Notes: generated from the letters alone by a model not told the origin. DNA of 64,000 bases from Duganella sp. sic0402 (GCF_019219065.1 NZ_JAHUWK010000005.1:310001-374000), one strand, 5' to 3'; counted from the stretch's first letter, positions 18,354-27,066 are shown. Translations and numbers: made by a program.

Positions 18354-19202
18354 TCAGCCCTTGATTTGATCCAGCTTTTGCAGGGTTTCCGGCGGCAATA
18401 CCAGGGTCGCTGCGGCAACGTTCTGGCGCAGGTGGGCCAGCGATGAGGTGCCCGGAATCAGCAGGATGTTGCGCGAACGCTGCAACAGCCAGGCCAGCGC
18501 CACTTGCATCGGCGTAGCCTCCAGCTGCGCCGCCACCTCGGCCAGTTGCGATGATTGCAGCGGCGAGAAGCCGCCCAGCGGGAAGAACGGCACGTAGGCG
18601 ATGCCATCCTGTGCCAGCGTATCGATCAACGCATCGTCGTGGCGGTGCGCCAGGTTGTACTGGTTCTGTACGCAGACGATGGGCGCGATGCCGCGTGCCT
18701 GCTGCACTTGCTGCGCAGTGGCGTTGCTGAGGCCGATATGGCGTATCAGGCCGCGCTGCTGCAACTCGGCCAGCGCCGTGATGTGCGCTTCGATATCGCC
18801 TTCGGCCGGCCCCATCACATCAAACATCAGGCGCATATTGACCACGTCCAGCACCTCCAGGCCGAGGTTGCGCAGATTGTCGTGCACCGCCGTCTCCAGC
18901 TCTTTCGGCGACTGGGCCGGCAGCCAGGAGGCGTCCGCGCCGCGCGTGGCGCCGACCTTGGTGACAATGGTCAGGTCGTCGGCATACGGATGCAGTGCTT
19001 CGCGGATCAGCTGGTTGGTGACATGCGGCCCGTAAAAGTCGCTGGTATCGATGTGATCGACGCCCAGCGCAGCCAGCTCACGCAGCACGGCCAGCGCCTG
19101 TTCGCGGTCTTTCGGTGGACCGAAGACGTGCGGGCCAGCCAGTTGCATCGCGCCGTAGCCCATGCGGTTGACAGTCAGATCGCCGAGTTGGAAAGTGTTC
19201 AT
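18354..19202 (-). CDS. Aldo/keto reductase
   Basis: A 282-residue NADPH-dependent oxidoreductase of the AKR fold. It begins MNTFQLGDLTVNRMGYGAMQ and has the AKR landmarks: DHIDTSDFYGPHVTN (catalytic Asp and Tyr, about residues 46-60), VTKVGATRG with the catalytic Lys, and a C-terminal cofactor region ILLIPGTSSLAHLRQNVAAA. The closest well-known group is the YdbC-like pyridoxal/oxidoreductase branch, but the substrate is not readable. The start at 19202 fits the family; a longer frame up to 19325 does not. It is divergent from a LysR gene with a LysR-type inverted repeat between, so it is likely that regulator's target. Confidence 0.88.
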   Translation of the reverse strand: MNTFQLGDLTVNRMGYGAMQLAGPHVFGPPKDREQALAVLRELAALGVDHIDTSDFYGPHVTNQLIREALHPYADDLTIVTKVGATRGADASWLPAQSPKELETAVHDNLRNLGLEVLDVVNMRLMFDVMGPAEGDIEAHITALAELQQRGLIRHIGLSNATAQQVQQARGIAPIVCVQNQYNLAHRHDDALIDTLAQDGIAYVPFFPLGGFSPLQSSQLAEVAAQLEATPMQVALAWLLQRSRNILLIPGTSSLAHLRQNVAAATLVLPPETLQKLDQIKG

Positions 19203-19262
19203 GGTGTGCTCCCTGCTTAGTTGATGCACACAGTCTAGGCCTGGGAAGGCTGTGCGACAATA

Positions 19263-19287
19263 CAGCACAATCACACAGCTTGTGCTG
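19263..19287. promoter_or_regulatory. LysR-type inverted repeat in the divergent promoter
   Basis: CAGCACAA (19263-19270) and TTGTGCTG (19280-19287) form a perfect 8-bp inverted repeat with 9-bp spacing, between the reductase and the LysR gene. Size and position suit a LysR recognition site acting on both genes. Confidence 0.65.
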
Positions 19288-19305
19288 AATTCAGGACAGT
19301 CAACA

Positions 19306-20205
19306 ATGGACAACCTACAGGACATCGGCGCCTTCGTCGCGGTGGCGAAGCATGGCGGCTTTCGCGAGGCGGCGCGGCAAACCGGCGGCAGCCCTTCTCA
19401 ACTGAGCGAAGCGGTGCGGCGCCTGGAGGCCGGCCTGGGCGTGCGGCTGCTGAACCGCACCACCCGCAGCGTGCTGGCCACCGACGCCGGACAGCGCCTG
19501 CTGGAACAGCTGGAACCGGCGCTGGGCGCGGTGGAATCGGCGCTGGATGTGGTCAACGGCTTCCGCGACCGTCCCGCAGGCCGGCTGCGGCTGAACGTGC
19601 CGTTAAGCGCGGCCAAGCTGATCCTGCCGCGCATCCTGCCGCCGTTCATGGCGGCCTATCCGGAAATCTGCGTCGAAGTGACGGTGGAAGACAGCTTTGT
19701 CGATCTGCTGCGTTCCGGCTGCGACGCTGGTATCCGCTACGAAGAAAGAATGGAACAGGACATGGTGGCGATCCCGATCGGGCCGCGCCGCCAGCGCTTC
19801 GGCCTGGCGGCCTCGCCGGCCTACCTGGAACAACACGGCATGCCGAAGCGGCCGCAAGACCTGCTGCGCCACATCTGCCTGCGCGGACGCTTTGCCAGCG
19901 GCGCCATGCCGGCCTGGGAATTCGAGCAGAAAGGCCGCAAGGTGGTGATCGAGCCGAGCGGCCCGCTGATCGTCAGCCTGGGCGGCGGCGCCGAGCTGGC
20001 GGTCGATGCGGCGCTGGCCGGCAGCGGCCTGGTCTACCTGTTCGAGGACTGGCTCAAGCCGCACTTCGAACGCGGCGCGCTAATGCCGGTGCTGGAACGC
20101 TGGTGGCCCGCGTTCTCCGGGCCATCGCTGTACTACCCCGGCCGCCGCTACCTGCCGGCGCCGCTGCGCGCCCTGGTCGACTTCGTCCAGGACGCGCGCT
20201 GGTGA
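19306..20205 (+). CDS. LysR-family transcriptional regulator
   Basis: A 299-residue DNA-binding regulator. The N-terminal winged helix-turn-helix spans about residues 1-60 (NLQDIGAFVAVAKHGGFREA, then SPSQLSEAVRRLEAGLGVRL and NRTTRSVLATDAG). The remainder is the periplasmic-binding-like effector domain, starting PAGRLRLNVPLSAAKLILP. The pattern is that of the PA2877/CrgA-like subgroup controlling oxidoreductase genes. The start at 19306 gives the normal N-terminus; an upstream in-frame start at 19252 would place coding sequence over the inverted repeat. It is divergent from the aldo/keto reductase, which is the presumed target. The effector is unknown. Confidence 0.9.
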   Translation: MDNLQDIGAFVAVAKHGGFREAARQTGGSPSQLSEAVRRLEAGLGVRLLNRTTRSVLATDAGQRLLEQLEPALGAVESALDVVNGFRDRPAGRLRLNVPLSAAKLILPRILPPFMAAYPEICVEVTVEDSFVDLLRSGCDAGIRYEERMEQDMVAIPIGPRRQRFGLAASPAYLEQHGMPKRPQDLLRHICLRGRFASGAMPAWEFEQKGRKVVIEPSGPLIVSLGGGAELAVDAALAGSGLVYLFEDWLKPHFERGALMPVLERWWPAFSGPSLYYPGRRYLPAPLRALVDFVQDARW

Positions 20206-20940
20206 TTACTGGTTGACCTTGCCCGGCAGCGTCAGCTTGCCGGAGGCGACCTTGAATACATCCACCACGCACAGCAGCGGGCTGTGCACGCTGGCGTTGA
20301 CGCGCAGCGCCGAGGTCACACCGTCAAAGCCGGCCGCGTTGACCACGCCGATATCATCGAACGGCACTTTGACTTCCACCGTACCACCTTTGAACAGCGG
20401 CGAGTAGCCGGGGCTGTCGATCAGCAGCGGCAGGCCGGGCCAGGTGCGCGGCAGCTTGGGCTTGGCGCCTTCCGGAATATCCACCACCTTCAGCGCGCCC
20501 TTGCCGCAGGCGTCATCCGGTTTCAGCACCACCCAGTGCGAGTGCCACAGGTCGCCATCGTTGCTCAGGTTGCCGTCGCCGTTTTCGTCGTACAGCGGCG
20601 TGTCGTCGAAGTCCGGGTGCGAGGTGACGGCAAAGGCCAGGATGCCGGCGCCCTGATCGAAGCCCACCACCGAAGGGTCCATGGTGGTCGGCCAGACATA
20701 GGAAAACACGCTGCTGCCGGCCAGCTTGCCGGTTTTGGACGGCTTGGACTTGCCGGCCTTGCCCGACACCGCCATGTGGAACACCGCCATATTGCCTTCG
20801 GTGGTGATCTTGGTGTGGACGATATCGAACGGCGCCTTGACCGCCTTGACCGGTTCGCTGGCGATGCCGCCCTTGTGGCCTTCGTGGGCCTGGGCTGTCA
20901 GGGCTGCCAGGCTGAAAACTGCTGCTGCAAATGCTTTCAT
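20206..20940 (-). CDS. Secreted protein with EF-hand-like loop, unknown function
   Basis: A 244-residue protein with a cleavable signal peptide (MKAFAAAVFSLAALTAQA, then HEGHK). The mature part is beta-rich and contains a calcium-loop-like segment DENGDGNLSNDGD near residue 115, then LWHSHWVVLKPDDACG. I do not recognise a named family. The start at 20940 is chosen because GGAGA sits 6 nt upstream; an alternative start at 20952 would add four residues. The gene abuts the convergent LysR stop. A perfect palindrome lies just upstream of the ribosome-binding site, so a dedicated repressor is plausible. The N-terminal His residues and the loop hint at metal handling, which is speculative. Confidence 0.7.
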   Translation of the reverse strand: MKAFAAAVFSLAALTAQAHEGHKGGIASEPVKAVKAPFDIVHTKITTEGNMAVFHMAVSGKAGKSKPSKTGKLAGSSVFSYVWPTTMDPSVVGFDQGAGILAFAVTSHPDFDDTPLYDENGDGNLSNDGDLWHSHWVVLKPDDACGKGALKVVDIPEGAKPKLPRTWPGLPLLIDSPGYSPLFKGGTVEVKVPFDDIGVVNAAGFDGVTSALRVNASVHSPLLCVVDVFKVASGKLTLPGKVNQ

Positions 20941-20956
20941 GATTTTCTCCATTTAA

Positions 20957-20969
20957 TTAGGATTCCTAA
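20957..20969. promoter_or_regulatory. Palindromic operator TTAGGATTCCTAA
   Basis: TTAGGA-T-TCCTAA is a perfect 13-bp inverted repeat 16 bp before the secreted-protein start. A matching half-site TCCTAATTA occurs about 64 bp further upstream (21021-21029). The paired arrangement suggests a dimeric regulator binding two sites flanking the promoter. Confidence 0.55.
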
Positions 20970-21106
20970 ATTACTACCACCGAGACCGCAGGATAACAGC
21001 TTTTTCGATTTAGTAAAGAGTCCTAATTATTTATGCTGCACTGCCGCTAGCACTGTTTCAATGTTGCCTATATAGTCAGTGCACAATTCACAATAAAGGA
21101 GACAGC

Positions 21107-21778
21107 ATGACTTTCAAACGTTCGTTTGCAGTGCTCTGTTTCATCCTGCCGTGCGCACTCGCGCAGGCGGGCAACCATGAATCGGTGCCGGCCCCGGCGC
21201 CGGCTGTGGGGGATTCATGGACCTATCAATACACCGACGTCTGGAAAGGCAGCAAAGGCAACATCAACCGCATGGAAGTCGTGGCCATCGATAGCGCCGG
21301 GGTGCACATGGCGATCAAGCGTGCCGCCAGCGGCGCCCTGCTCAGCACGCAGCTATTCAGTCCCGACATGAATCCCATCGACCGTGGCGGCATGCACTTT
21401 GCGCCATCGTTCGCCCGCTTCGCCTTCCCGCTGACGCCGGGCAAGGAATGGACGAGCGACATCATCGGCGACAACAGCAAGGCCGGCAAACAATGGCGCT
21501 ACCAGATCAAGGGCAAGGTACTCGACTGGGAAAAAGTGCGCGTCCCGGCAGGCGAATTCGAAGCGTTGAAAATCGTCATCGAAGCACGCTATGGCGCGGT
21601 CGACAGCGGCGCCGACAGCGGCAACCTCACCGAAACCGTCTGGTTCGTCCCCGCGCTCAACAACTACGTCAAGCTCGACTACCTCGACACCGACGCCCAG
21701 GGCCGCCTCTACAGCCGCGACAGCTGGGAACTGATGTCCTACACCCACAAAGGCCTCGCTCCCATGGCCGCCCGCTGA
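21107..21778 (+). CDS. Secreted beta-rich protein of unknown function
   Basis: A 223-residue protein with a clear signal peptide (MTFKRSFAVLCFILPCALAQA, cleavage before GNHES). The mature region begins PAVGDSWTYQYTDVWKG and reads as repeated beta strands, with a late segment ETVWFVPALNNYVKLDY. This layout resembles DUF3108-like periplasmic proteins, but the match is loose, so I give no name. A ribosome-binding site AAGGAGA precedes the ATG. It is divergent from the EF-hand-like secreted protein and converges on tadG. No operon partner is evident. Confidence 0.7.
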   Translation: MTFKRSFAVLCFILPCALAQAGNHESVPAPAPAVGDSWTYQYTDVWKGSKGNINRMEVVAIDSAGVHMAIKRAASGALLSTQLFSPDMNPIDRGGMHFAPSFARFAFPLTPGKEWTSDIIGDNSKAGKQWRYQIKGKVLDWEKVRVPAGEFEALKIVIEARYGAVDSGADSGNLTETVWFVPALNNYVKLDYLDTDAQGRLYSRDSWELMSYTHKGLAPMAAR

Positions 21779-21788
21779 AACTCCGGAT

Positions 21789-23147
21789 TTATTTGGAGAT
21801 GCGCAGGATGGCGGAGGCCAGTTTGGAGAAGCATGGCGTCAGGTCGGACTGCGTTGCGGCGAAGCAGTAGACGCCCACCGGCTTGGCGGGGTTGTAGCAG
21901 CGCGACGGTGCGTCTACCGAGTTGGCCATGCACTTCAGCGTGTCTTCGCCTTTTTCGCCATCGTAGCCGGTTGCCGCTTTCAGGCTGGAGCCCAGCCCCA
22001 GCGTGAAGATGTAGATGCCTTCGTCGCGCGATTTCGACGCCATCGCTTCCACCAGGTTGCGCGCCGCGCGGTTGACGTTTTGGTAGTTGAGCGTATTCGT
22101 CACCACGCGCGGCGAATTGGTCACAATGGGGAATTCACGCTGCAAGGGATCGTTGGCCACCAGTGGGTAGACGCCCGTGTTGTGCGCGTTGTACCAGTCC
22201 GGCAGCGACGCCACTTTGCTCGGCAGGTCGGACGGCGTGCAGTTGCCACCAACAGCCTCGTATTGCTCATCGGTCTTGTACAGGCCGGCCGGCGTGCCCG
22301 AACCATCGTCATCGGTATAGACAATGCCAGGCGTGCTGCAGGGGTTGGAGCTCTTCCAGTTGAGATACGCGCCGATCGAGTTCGGCGTGCCGTCCGAGAA
22401 GAACACAATCACCCGCATATTCGAGCGGTTCAGGTTGGCCGTCGGCACGCCGTTGATTTCCTTGCGCGCCCAGTACATGCCCTCGGCCGATGCGGTCGCG
22501 CCGCTGAACTGGTAAGCCTTGATGTGGTTGATCATGCTGGTCCGGTCGAAGCCGCGCGCAATCTGGCGGATCGGATCGTCGACGATGCCGCCAAACGCAA
22601 ACCGCACCAGCCCCACCCGGTCGCGCGTCACATTGAACTGGTTGAGGAAGGTGGCCGCCGAGCTGCGCACATTGGCCGCCGACGGCGCCAGCGAGCCGGA
22701 CACGTCCATCACCAGTATCATGTCCAGGTCCTTGCGCTTGGTTTCGGTCAGCACCGACGGCGACAGCACGCCCGAGGCAAAACCGCCGAACAGCGCGGTC
22801 GGCATGGTCGCCGAAGCGCTCACCGTCACCGTCACCTCGCTGCCGCTGAACGACACGCCAACATCATTCAGCGTCGCGGTCGACATCATGTAGTTGGCCG
22901 GGAAGTTGGCGTAGAAGAAGCGCTGCGCCGCCGCCTTGGCGTTGGCGGTCTGCTCGGTCTGGTTGTTGCCGTTGCTGATGGCGCGCGCGCCCGCCAGGCC
23001 GGCGGCGTCGGTGGCGGCGTTCAGCTTGGAGCGGACCAGATAACTGAGCCCGGCGCTGAAGGCCAGCCCTACCACCGCCAGCAAAGTCACCAGCGAAACG
23101 ATGACCATCACCATCACGCCGCCGCGTTGTTTTTGATAAGTACGCAT
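21789..23147 (-). CDS. tadG: TadG-like pilus protein with von Willebrand A domain
   Basis: A 452-residue membrane-anchored protein of the Tad pilus system. The N-terminus (MRTYQKQRGGVMVMVIVSLV, with the hydrophobic helix at about residues 11-32) is the TadE/G-like pseudopilin segment. It continues into NAATDAAGLAGARAISNG, typical of TadG. A VWA domain starts near residue 137, with the metal-site sequence MILVMDVSGSLAPS and later VIVFFSDGTPNS. It closes the minus-strand tadE operon, 2 bp after the preceding gene, and converges on the secreted-protein gene at 21778. VWA-containing TadG proteins are thought to aid surface anchoring or adhesion. Confidence 0.88.
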   Translation of the reverse strand: MRTYQKQRGGVMVMVIVSLVTLLAVVGLAFSAGLSYLVRSKLNAATDAAGLAGARAISNGNNQTEQTANAKAAAQRFFYANFPANYMMSTATLNDVGVSFSGSEVTVTVSASATMPTALFGGFASGVLSPSVLTETKRKDLDMILVMDVSGSLAPSAANVRSSAATFLNQFNVTRDRVGLVRFAFGGIVDDPIRQIARGFDRTSMINHIKAYQFSGATASAEGMYWARKEINGVPTANLNRSNMRVIVFFSDGTPNSIGAYLNWKSSNPCSTPGIVYTDDDGSGTPAGLYKTDEQYEAVGGNCTPSDLPSKVASLPDWYNAHNTGVYPLVANDPLQREFPIVTNSPRVVTNTLNYQNVNRAARNLVEAMASKSRDEGIYIFTLGLGSSLKAATGYDGEKGEDTLKCMANSVDAPSRCYNPAKPVGVYCFAATQSDLTPCFSKLASAILRISK

Positions 23148-23149
23148 GA

Positions 23150-23782
23150 TCAGAATACCGTCATCGAATAAAAGTCCGCCGCCAGCGTCGGCGTGCTGAA
23201 GCTGCCGAAGGTGAAGGTCTGGAACAGCATATTGAATTTGTAGTAGGCCTCGACCACGTAGATCACTTCGCCATCGAGCAACTGGCCGCTCATCATCGAC
23301 ACCACCGGCGCCGTCGCGCCGCTCGGCACCAGGCAGGTGCCGGCCGTGCCACTGGCCCAGTTACTGCAAGTCCAGACCTTGCTCAGTGGCGCGTAGCCGC
23401 TGACGCGGTAGCCACGGTTGTTACTTGCATCATCCCAGCGATACTGCTCCAGCACGATGCTCTTGGTAGTTCCGCCACTGGTCGAGCCCATGATGCGGGT
23501 GACGTAAATCATGCCCAGCTTGTTCATGTCGAGCGGCGGCGCCGATGCCGCTACCTGGCCGATGATGGTCTGCGCATTTTCCGACAACTGCAGCTTGCCG
23601 CGCGAAGCCAGGTTGGCTGCCTCGCGGCTCAGGTTGATCAATATCATCTGCGCCTGCAACGCGCGCGCCACGTCCACCAGGCCGATCATCAAGATCAGCA
23701 GCACCGGCAGCAGTAGCGCGAATTCAACCGCAGCCAGGCCACGGCCACGACCATGCGGCGGCAATCTCCCCGGCCGCCTCAT
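23150..23782 (-). CDS. tadE: TadE-family minor pilin
   Basis: A 210-residue minor pseudopilin. After a short basic leader (MRRPGRLPPHGRGRG) comes the TadE motif LAAVEFALLLPVLLILMIGL with the conserved Glu, then a helix through NLSREAANLASRG and a C-terminal beta-rich domain containing a Cys pair region (SKVWTCSNWASGTAGTCL). The start at 23782 overlaps the stop of the upstream tadE-like gene as ATGA; a longer frame to 23887 runs back through that gene. TadE proteins are processed by the TadV/CpaA peptidase and help initiate Flp pilus assembly. tadG follows after 2 bp. Confidence 0.85.
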   Translation of the reverse strand: MRRPGRLPPHGRGRGLAAVEFALLLPVLLILMIGLVDVARALQAQMILINLSREAANLASRGKLQLSENAQTIIGQVAASAPPLDMNKLGMIYVTRIMGSTSGGTTKSIVLEQYRWDDASNNRGYRVSGYAPLSKVWTCSNWASGTAGTCLVPSGATAPVVSMMSGQLLDGEVIYVVEAYYKFNMLFQTFTFGSFSTPTLAADFYSMTVF

Positions 23783-24240
23783 TGTCCGCTCCCGGCATCG
23801 TTCTGCATCGTGGCCGCCACCGCAAATTTGTACTCGCCGTTCGGGAACACCGCAGCGACGATGGGCGTCGCCAGCTTCCAGGTGCAATCGAGGCGCAGCA
23901 CGATGATGTCGCCCGGTGCGCCCAGCAAGGTGCTGGAGTTACCGGACGAGGACGCAGTGCCATTGACCGAAAACTTCGGACACACCGTATCCAGATAGCC
24001 AGCCGAATTGGTGCGGATGACATTCATCACGGAAGTCAGTTGCGATGCATTCGCCTCGGTGCGGCCGGTGATCGCATAGCGCGCGCCTTCGCGCACTGCG
24101 TATTGCATGGTCAAGGTGGTGAAAAACACCAGGCTGAATTCGATCACGCCGATCAGCAACAAAAACGCCACCGGGGCGATAATGGCCATCTCGACGACAG
24201 CCGAGCCGCGTTGGCGGCGCTGGAAGGCAGGCACTCTCAT
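23779..24240 (-). CDS. Second TadE-like minor pilin
   Basis: A 153-residue TadE-like protein and the first gene of the minus-strand minor-pilin operon. Its N-terminus MRVPAFQRRQRGSAVVEMAI has the conserved Gly-x4-Glu pattern, followed by a hydrophobic helix (about residues 18-40) and YAVREGARYAITGRT, a typical TadE phrase. The C-terminal part has two Cys residues (DTVCPKFSV and LDCTWKL) that could form a disulfide. It overlaps the next gene by 4 bp. The operon is divergent from the histidine-kinase gene, with a 332-bp intergenic region. Confidence 0.85.
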   Translation of the reverse strand: MRVPAFQRRQRGSAVVEMAIIAPVAFLLLIGVIEFSLVFFTTLTMQYAVREGARYAITGRTEANASQLTSVMNVIRTNSAGYLDTVCPKFSVNGTASSSGNSSTLLGAPGDIIVLRLDCTWKLATPIVAAVFPNGEYKFAVAATMQNDAGSGQ

Positions 24241-24572
24241 GGTGTTGCGTCCGTGGTACGGTCAGAAGGTACAGCTGGTTGGAAATACAGGCGGGAGCGC
24301 GGATGGCGCGGCACTGCTGACTGGCTGCCCGGCGCAGTAGAGGCCGGTCGCAGCGCCACAGGAATGAGGTGACGGTAAGGCATTGTAGACCGATTCATTT
24401 TCTTTCGCCTAGTTATTTAATGTTCTGAGAAAGCATCAAAAACGCGGCGCCTGCGGACGACAGCAATCACGCAGGCGTGAATCATAGGTGCAGCGTATCA
24501 CGCTCCGGCTAGACATTACAGCTTAGCCTGCGTAGACTCGGTTGCGTTGGCAACAACTAGCGAATCGCTATA
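24241..24572. other. Divergent intergenic region, tadE operon / histidine kinase
   Basis: No gene seen in these 332 bp. It holds a perfect 8-bp inverted repeat CGCCTGCG/CGCAGGCG (24448-24455 and 24470-24477) with no following T-run, so it is more likely a protein site than a terminator. On the minus strand, TACAAT (24387-24382) could be the -10 of the tadE operon, leaving a leader of about 135 nt. The TGACAAATGTCA box found at the flp promoters is not present here. Confidence 0.5.
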
Positions 24573-26258
24573 GTGATACCACACAGCCCACCTGCCGCAG
24601 CGCTGCAGGCCGGCGGCGATGCCGTCGGCGCATCGATGGTGTTTGTCATGCGCCTGGTGCTGGCGCTGACCGCCATCCTGACCTTGTTTGTCGCCCCCGG
24701 CGACCTGGGCAACCGGCATGGCGAGCGCACGCTGCTCAGCTCCCTCATCTTCGGCGGCTACATGCTGCACAGCCTGGCGCTGCTGCTGGCGGCGCGGCGC
24801 TACCGCAATCCCTTCTGGCACGGCAAGCTGGTGTACTGGATCGACCTGGGCTGGTTCGCGCTGATGGTCTACTGCACCGGCGGCGGCAACAGCTTCTTCT
24901 TCCCGTTCTTCTTCTTCGTGATCCTGACCGCGTCGTTCCAATGGGGCTTCGACGAAGGCGCGCGCATCACGCTGGGCGCCACTTTTTTACTGGCGCTGGC
25001 CACCTGGCTGACCGACAGCAATATCAACCACGGCCACCTGCTGCTGCGCACCGCCTTCGTGCTGGCGCTCGGCTACATGATCGCCTACTGGGGCGGCATG
25101 GGCGTGGCGCAGCGCCGGCGCCTGAGCTTGCTGCGCGATGTCAGCCGGCTGTCGAATCCGCGCTTCGGCGTCGACCAGACCATCGCCACCATGCTGACGC
25201 AGACACGCGACTTCTACCATGCCAGCAATTGCCTGCTGCTGATGCGCGATAGCGGCGATGACCTGTGGCAGCTGCATTCGTCCGGTATGCCGGGTGGCCG
25301 TTCCACCTTGTCGCGCCTGCCGGAAGGCGCGGCCGCGCCGCTGCTGGTGTTCGCGCCGCAAGCGCTGGCGCAGTATTCGGCGCCGCTGCATCCACGCCTG
25401 CCGCGCACGCTGGAATCGCGCCAGCGCGTGCCGGGCGATACGCGCTGGCAGCCGCTGGCGCCGGAGCACGTCGAACAGCTGATCGACTTGCTGGACGCCA
25501 GTTCCTTCGTCAGCGCGCCGCTGCCCTTGCGCAAGGGCGAAGGCCGCATCTATGTCGTGTCGGAGAAGCACCGCTTCAGCCGCGTCGATGCGGTATTTTT
25601 GCAACAGTTGGCGGCACAGGTGTTCCCGGTGATCGAGAACATTGTGCTGCTCGACCGGCTGGCCTCGGATGCCGCCTTCCGCGAGCGGCAGAAGATCGCG
25701 CGCGACCTGCACGACACCACCATCCAGCCCTACATCGGGCTGCGGCACGGCATCAGCGCGGTGCGCCAGTCGCTGCAATCTGATCACCCGGTATCGGCTG
25801 AACTTGATAAACTGCTCGACATGACCACCCAGGTGATCAGCGACATGCGCCAGTTCACCCGCAATGTGCGGCAAGGCGCGGCGCAGACCGAGGCCGAGCT
25901 GCTGGTGGCATTGCGCCGGCAGGCGCAGCAGGTGCAGGAGTTCTACGATATCCAGATTACCATCCAGGCGGAAGAAGGCCTGGCCATCAGCGACAGGCTC
26001 GCTGCGGAAGTGTTCCAGATCGTGAATGAAGGCATGCACAATATACGCAAACACACGCGTGCCCGCAGTGGTTCGATCAGCCTGAGCAATGCTGACGGCC
26101 AGCTGCGGATACGCATCGACAACGACACACCGGAAGGTCCATCGGCCCCATTCCTGCCTGGATCGCTGGCCGAGCGCACTGCGGCGCTGGGCGGCAATAT
26201 CGCGATCGATTGCGATACGCCGGGCCACACCACGGTCAGCATCGCCATCCCGGTATAA
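24573..26258 (+). CDS. NarL/DesK-type sensor histidine kinase of the pilus locus
   Basis: A 561-residue membrane sensor kinase. The N-terminal part (about residues 22-175) has five or six hydrophobic helices, a middle GAF-like region spans about 195-360, and the HisKA_3 box RQKIARDLHDTTIQPYIGL puts the phospho-accepting His at residue 380. The ATP-binding domain has an N-box EGMHNIRKHTRA, but the usual D-N-G-x-G loop reads DNDTPEGP, a departure from consensus. Translation appears to start at GTG 24573; ATG 24636 is an alternative. The response-regulator gene follows 17 bp downstream, forming a two-component pair beside the flp genes. Confidence 0.87.
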   Translation: MIPHSPPAAALQAGGDAVGASMVFVMRLVLALTAILTLFVAPGDLGNRHGERTLLSSLIFGGYMLHSLALLLAARRYRNPFWHGKLVYWIDLGWFALMVYCTGGGNSFFFPFFFFVILTASFQWGFDEGARITLGATFLLALATWLTDSNINHGHLLLRTAFVLALGYMIAYWGGMGVAQRRRLSLLRDVSRLSNPRFGVDQTIATMLTQTRDFYHASNCLLLMRDSGDDLWQLHSSGMPGGRSTLSRLPEGAAAPLLVFAPQALAQYSAPLHPRLPRTLESRQRVPGDTRWQPLAPEHVEQLIDLLDASSFVSAPLPLRKGEGRIYVVSEKHRFSRVDAVFLQQLAAQVFPVIENIVLLDRLASDAAFRERQKIARDLHDTTIQPYIGLRHGISAVRQSLQSDHPVSAELDKLLDMTTQVISDMRQFTRNVRQGAAQTEAELLVALRRQAQQVQEFYDIQITIQAEEGLAISDRLAAEVFQIVNEGMHNIRKHTRARSGSISLSNADGQLRIRIDNDTPEGPSAPFLPGSLAERTAALGGNIAIDCDTPGHTTVSIAIPV

Positions 26259-26275
26259 CTCTCCGAGACAACACC

Positions 26276-26947
26276 ATGAGCACACCTATCCGCCTCATGC
26301 TGGTAGACGACCACAAGACCATGTTGTGGGGCCTGGAAAAACTGATCGAAGGCGGCGGCAGCGACTTTCAGCTGCTCGGCACCGCCAGCAACAACGACAC
26401 CGCCTTGCAACAGGCTAGCGCGCTCAAGCCGGAAGTGATCGTGCTTGACCTCGACCTGGAGGGCCGCAGCTCGATCGAGATTCTGCCGCAGCTGCTGGCG
26501 GAGCATCCCGGTGTGAAGGTGATGATCCTGAGCGGCAATCGCGATCAGGGTTTGCTGACGCAGGCGGTCAAGCTGGGTGCGCGCGGCGTGGTCAGCAAAG
26601 AGGCCTCGGCCGAGGTGGTGCTGAACAGCATACGCACCGTCGCCAAGGGCGATATGTGCGTCGATCCCAGCCTGATGAATGCGCTGCTGGGCCAGTTGTC
26701 TGCACCGGCCAAGGCCGATCCGGAAGCGGCGCGCATCGCCACGCTGACGCCGAAGGAGCGCAAGATCGTGGCGGTGGTGGTGGAAGGAAATGGCGCGCCG
26801 AACAAGGAGCTGGCGTCCAGGCTGTTCATCGCCGAGCCGACCTTGCGCAACAACCTCACTACCATTTATCAGAAGCTGGGCGTGGCCAATCGGCTGGAGC
26901 TATATGTGTATGCGACCAGGCACGGCGTGACAAATGTCACGGCATAA
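26276..26947 (+). CDS. NarL/FixJ-type response regulator, probable flp activator
   Basis: A 223-residue response regulator. The receiver domain (residues 1-120) has the acidic pair in RLMLVDDHKTM, the phospho-acceptor Asp58 in VIVLDLDLEG, and KEASAEVV near the switch Lys. The C-terminal LuxR-type helix-turn-helix (about 150-215) reads LTPKERKIVAVVVEGNGAPN, then KELASRLFIAEPTLRNNLTT. The start at 26276 fits the family; a longer frame from 26210 overlaps the kinase. The last codons (GVTNVTA) encode a TGACAAATGTCA box that is half of the downstream flp promoter operator, so the gene carries a regulatory site in its own 3' end. Confidence 0.92.
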   Translation: MSTPIRLMLVDDHKTMLWGLEKLIEGGGSDFQLLGTASNNDTALQQASALKPEVIVLDLDLEGRSSIEILPQLLAEHPGVKVMILSGNRDQGLLTQAVKLGARGVVSKEASAEVVLNSIRTVAKGDMCVDPSLMNALLGQLSAPAKADPEAARIATLTPKERKIVAVVVEGNGAPNKELASRLFIAEPTLRNNLTTIYQKLGVANRLELYVYATRHGVTNVTA

Positions 26948-26991
26948 AATGACATTTGTCCGCTGCGCAGCGGTGATACGCTGCGTAGAAT
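26928..26991 (+). promoter_or_regulatory. flp promoter A: paired operator boxes plus -10
   Basis: Box 1 TGACAAATGTCA (26928-26939) lies inside the response-regulator coding end. After 10 nt comes box 2 TGACATTTGTC (26950-26960), and after 25 nt the -10 TAGAAT (26986-26991). Box starts are 22 bp apart, two helical turns. Box 2 ends beside the expected -35 position, suiting class II activation. Promoters B and C have identical spacing. Confidence 0.8.
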
Positions 26992-27040
26992 GACTTACAT
27001 CAGCAAGCAATACCGCAGTACCTAAAACCTGAACCCCGTT

Positions 27041-27066
27041 TTAGTTGAAGCAAACTTTCCAACTAA
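27041..27066 (+). promoter_or_regulatory. Leader hairpin upstream of flp1
   Basis: TTAGTTG (27041-27047) can pair with CAACTAA (27060-27066), 12-nt loop, ending 7 nt before the AACGAGG ribosome-binding site. Copy 2 keeps AGTTG (29034-29038) and CAACT (29061-29065) although the loop has changed length, which hints that the stem matters. Confidence 0.45.

Noticed and set aside
24448-24477. CGCCTGCG/CGCAGGCG inverted repeat as a terminator
   Set aside because: No T-run on either side and no gene ending here; kept only as a possible protein-binding site.
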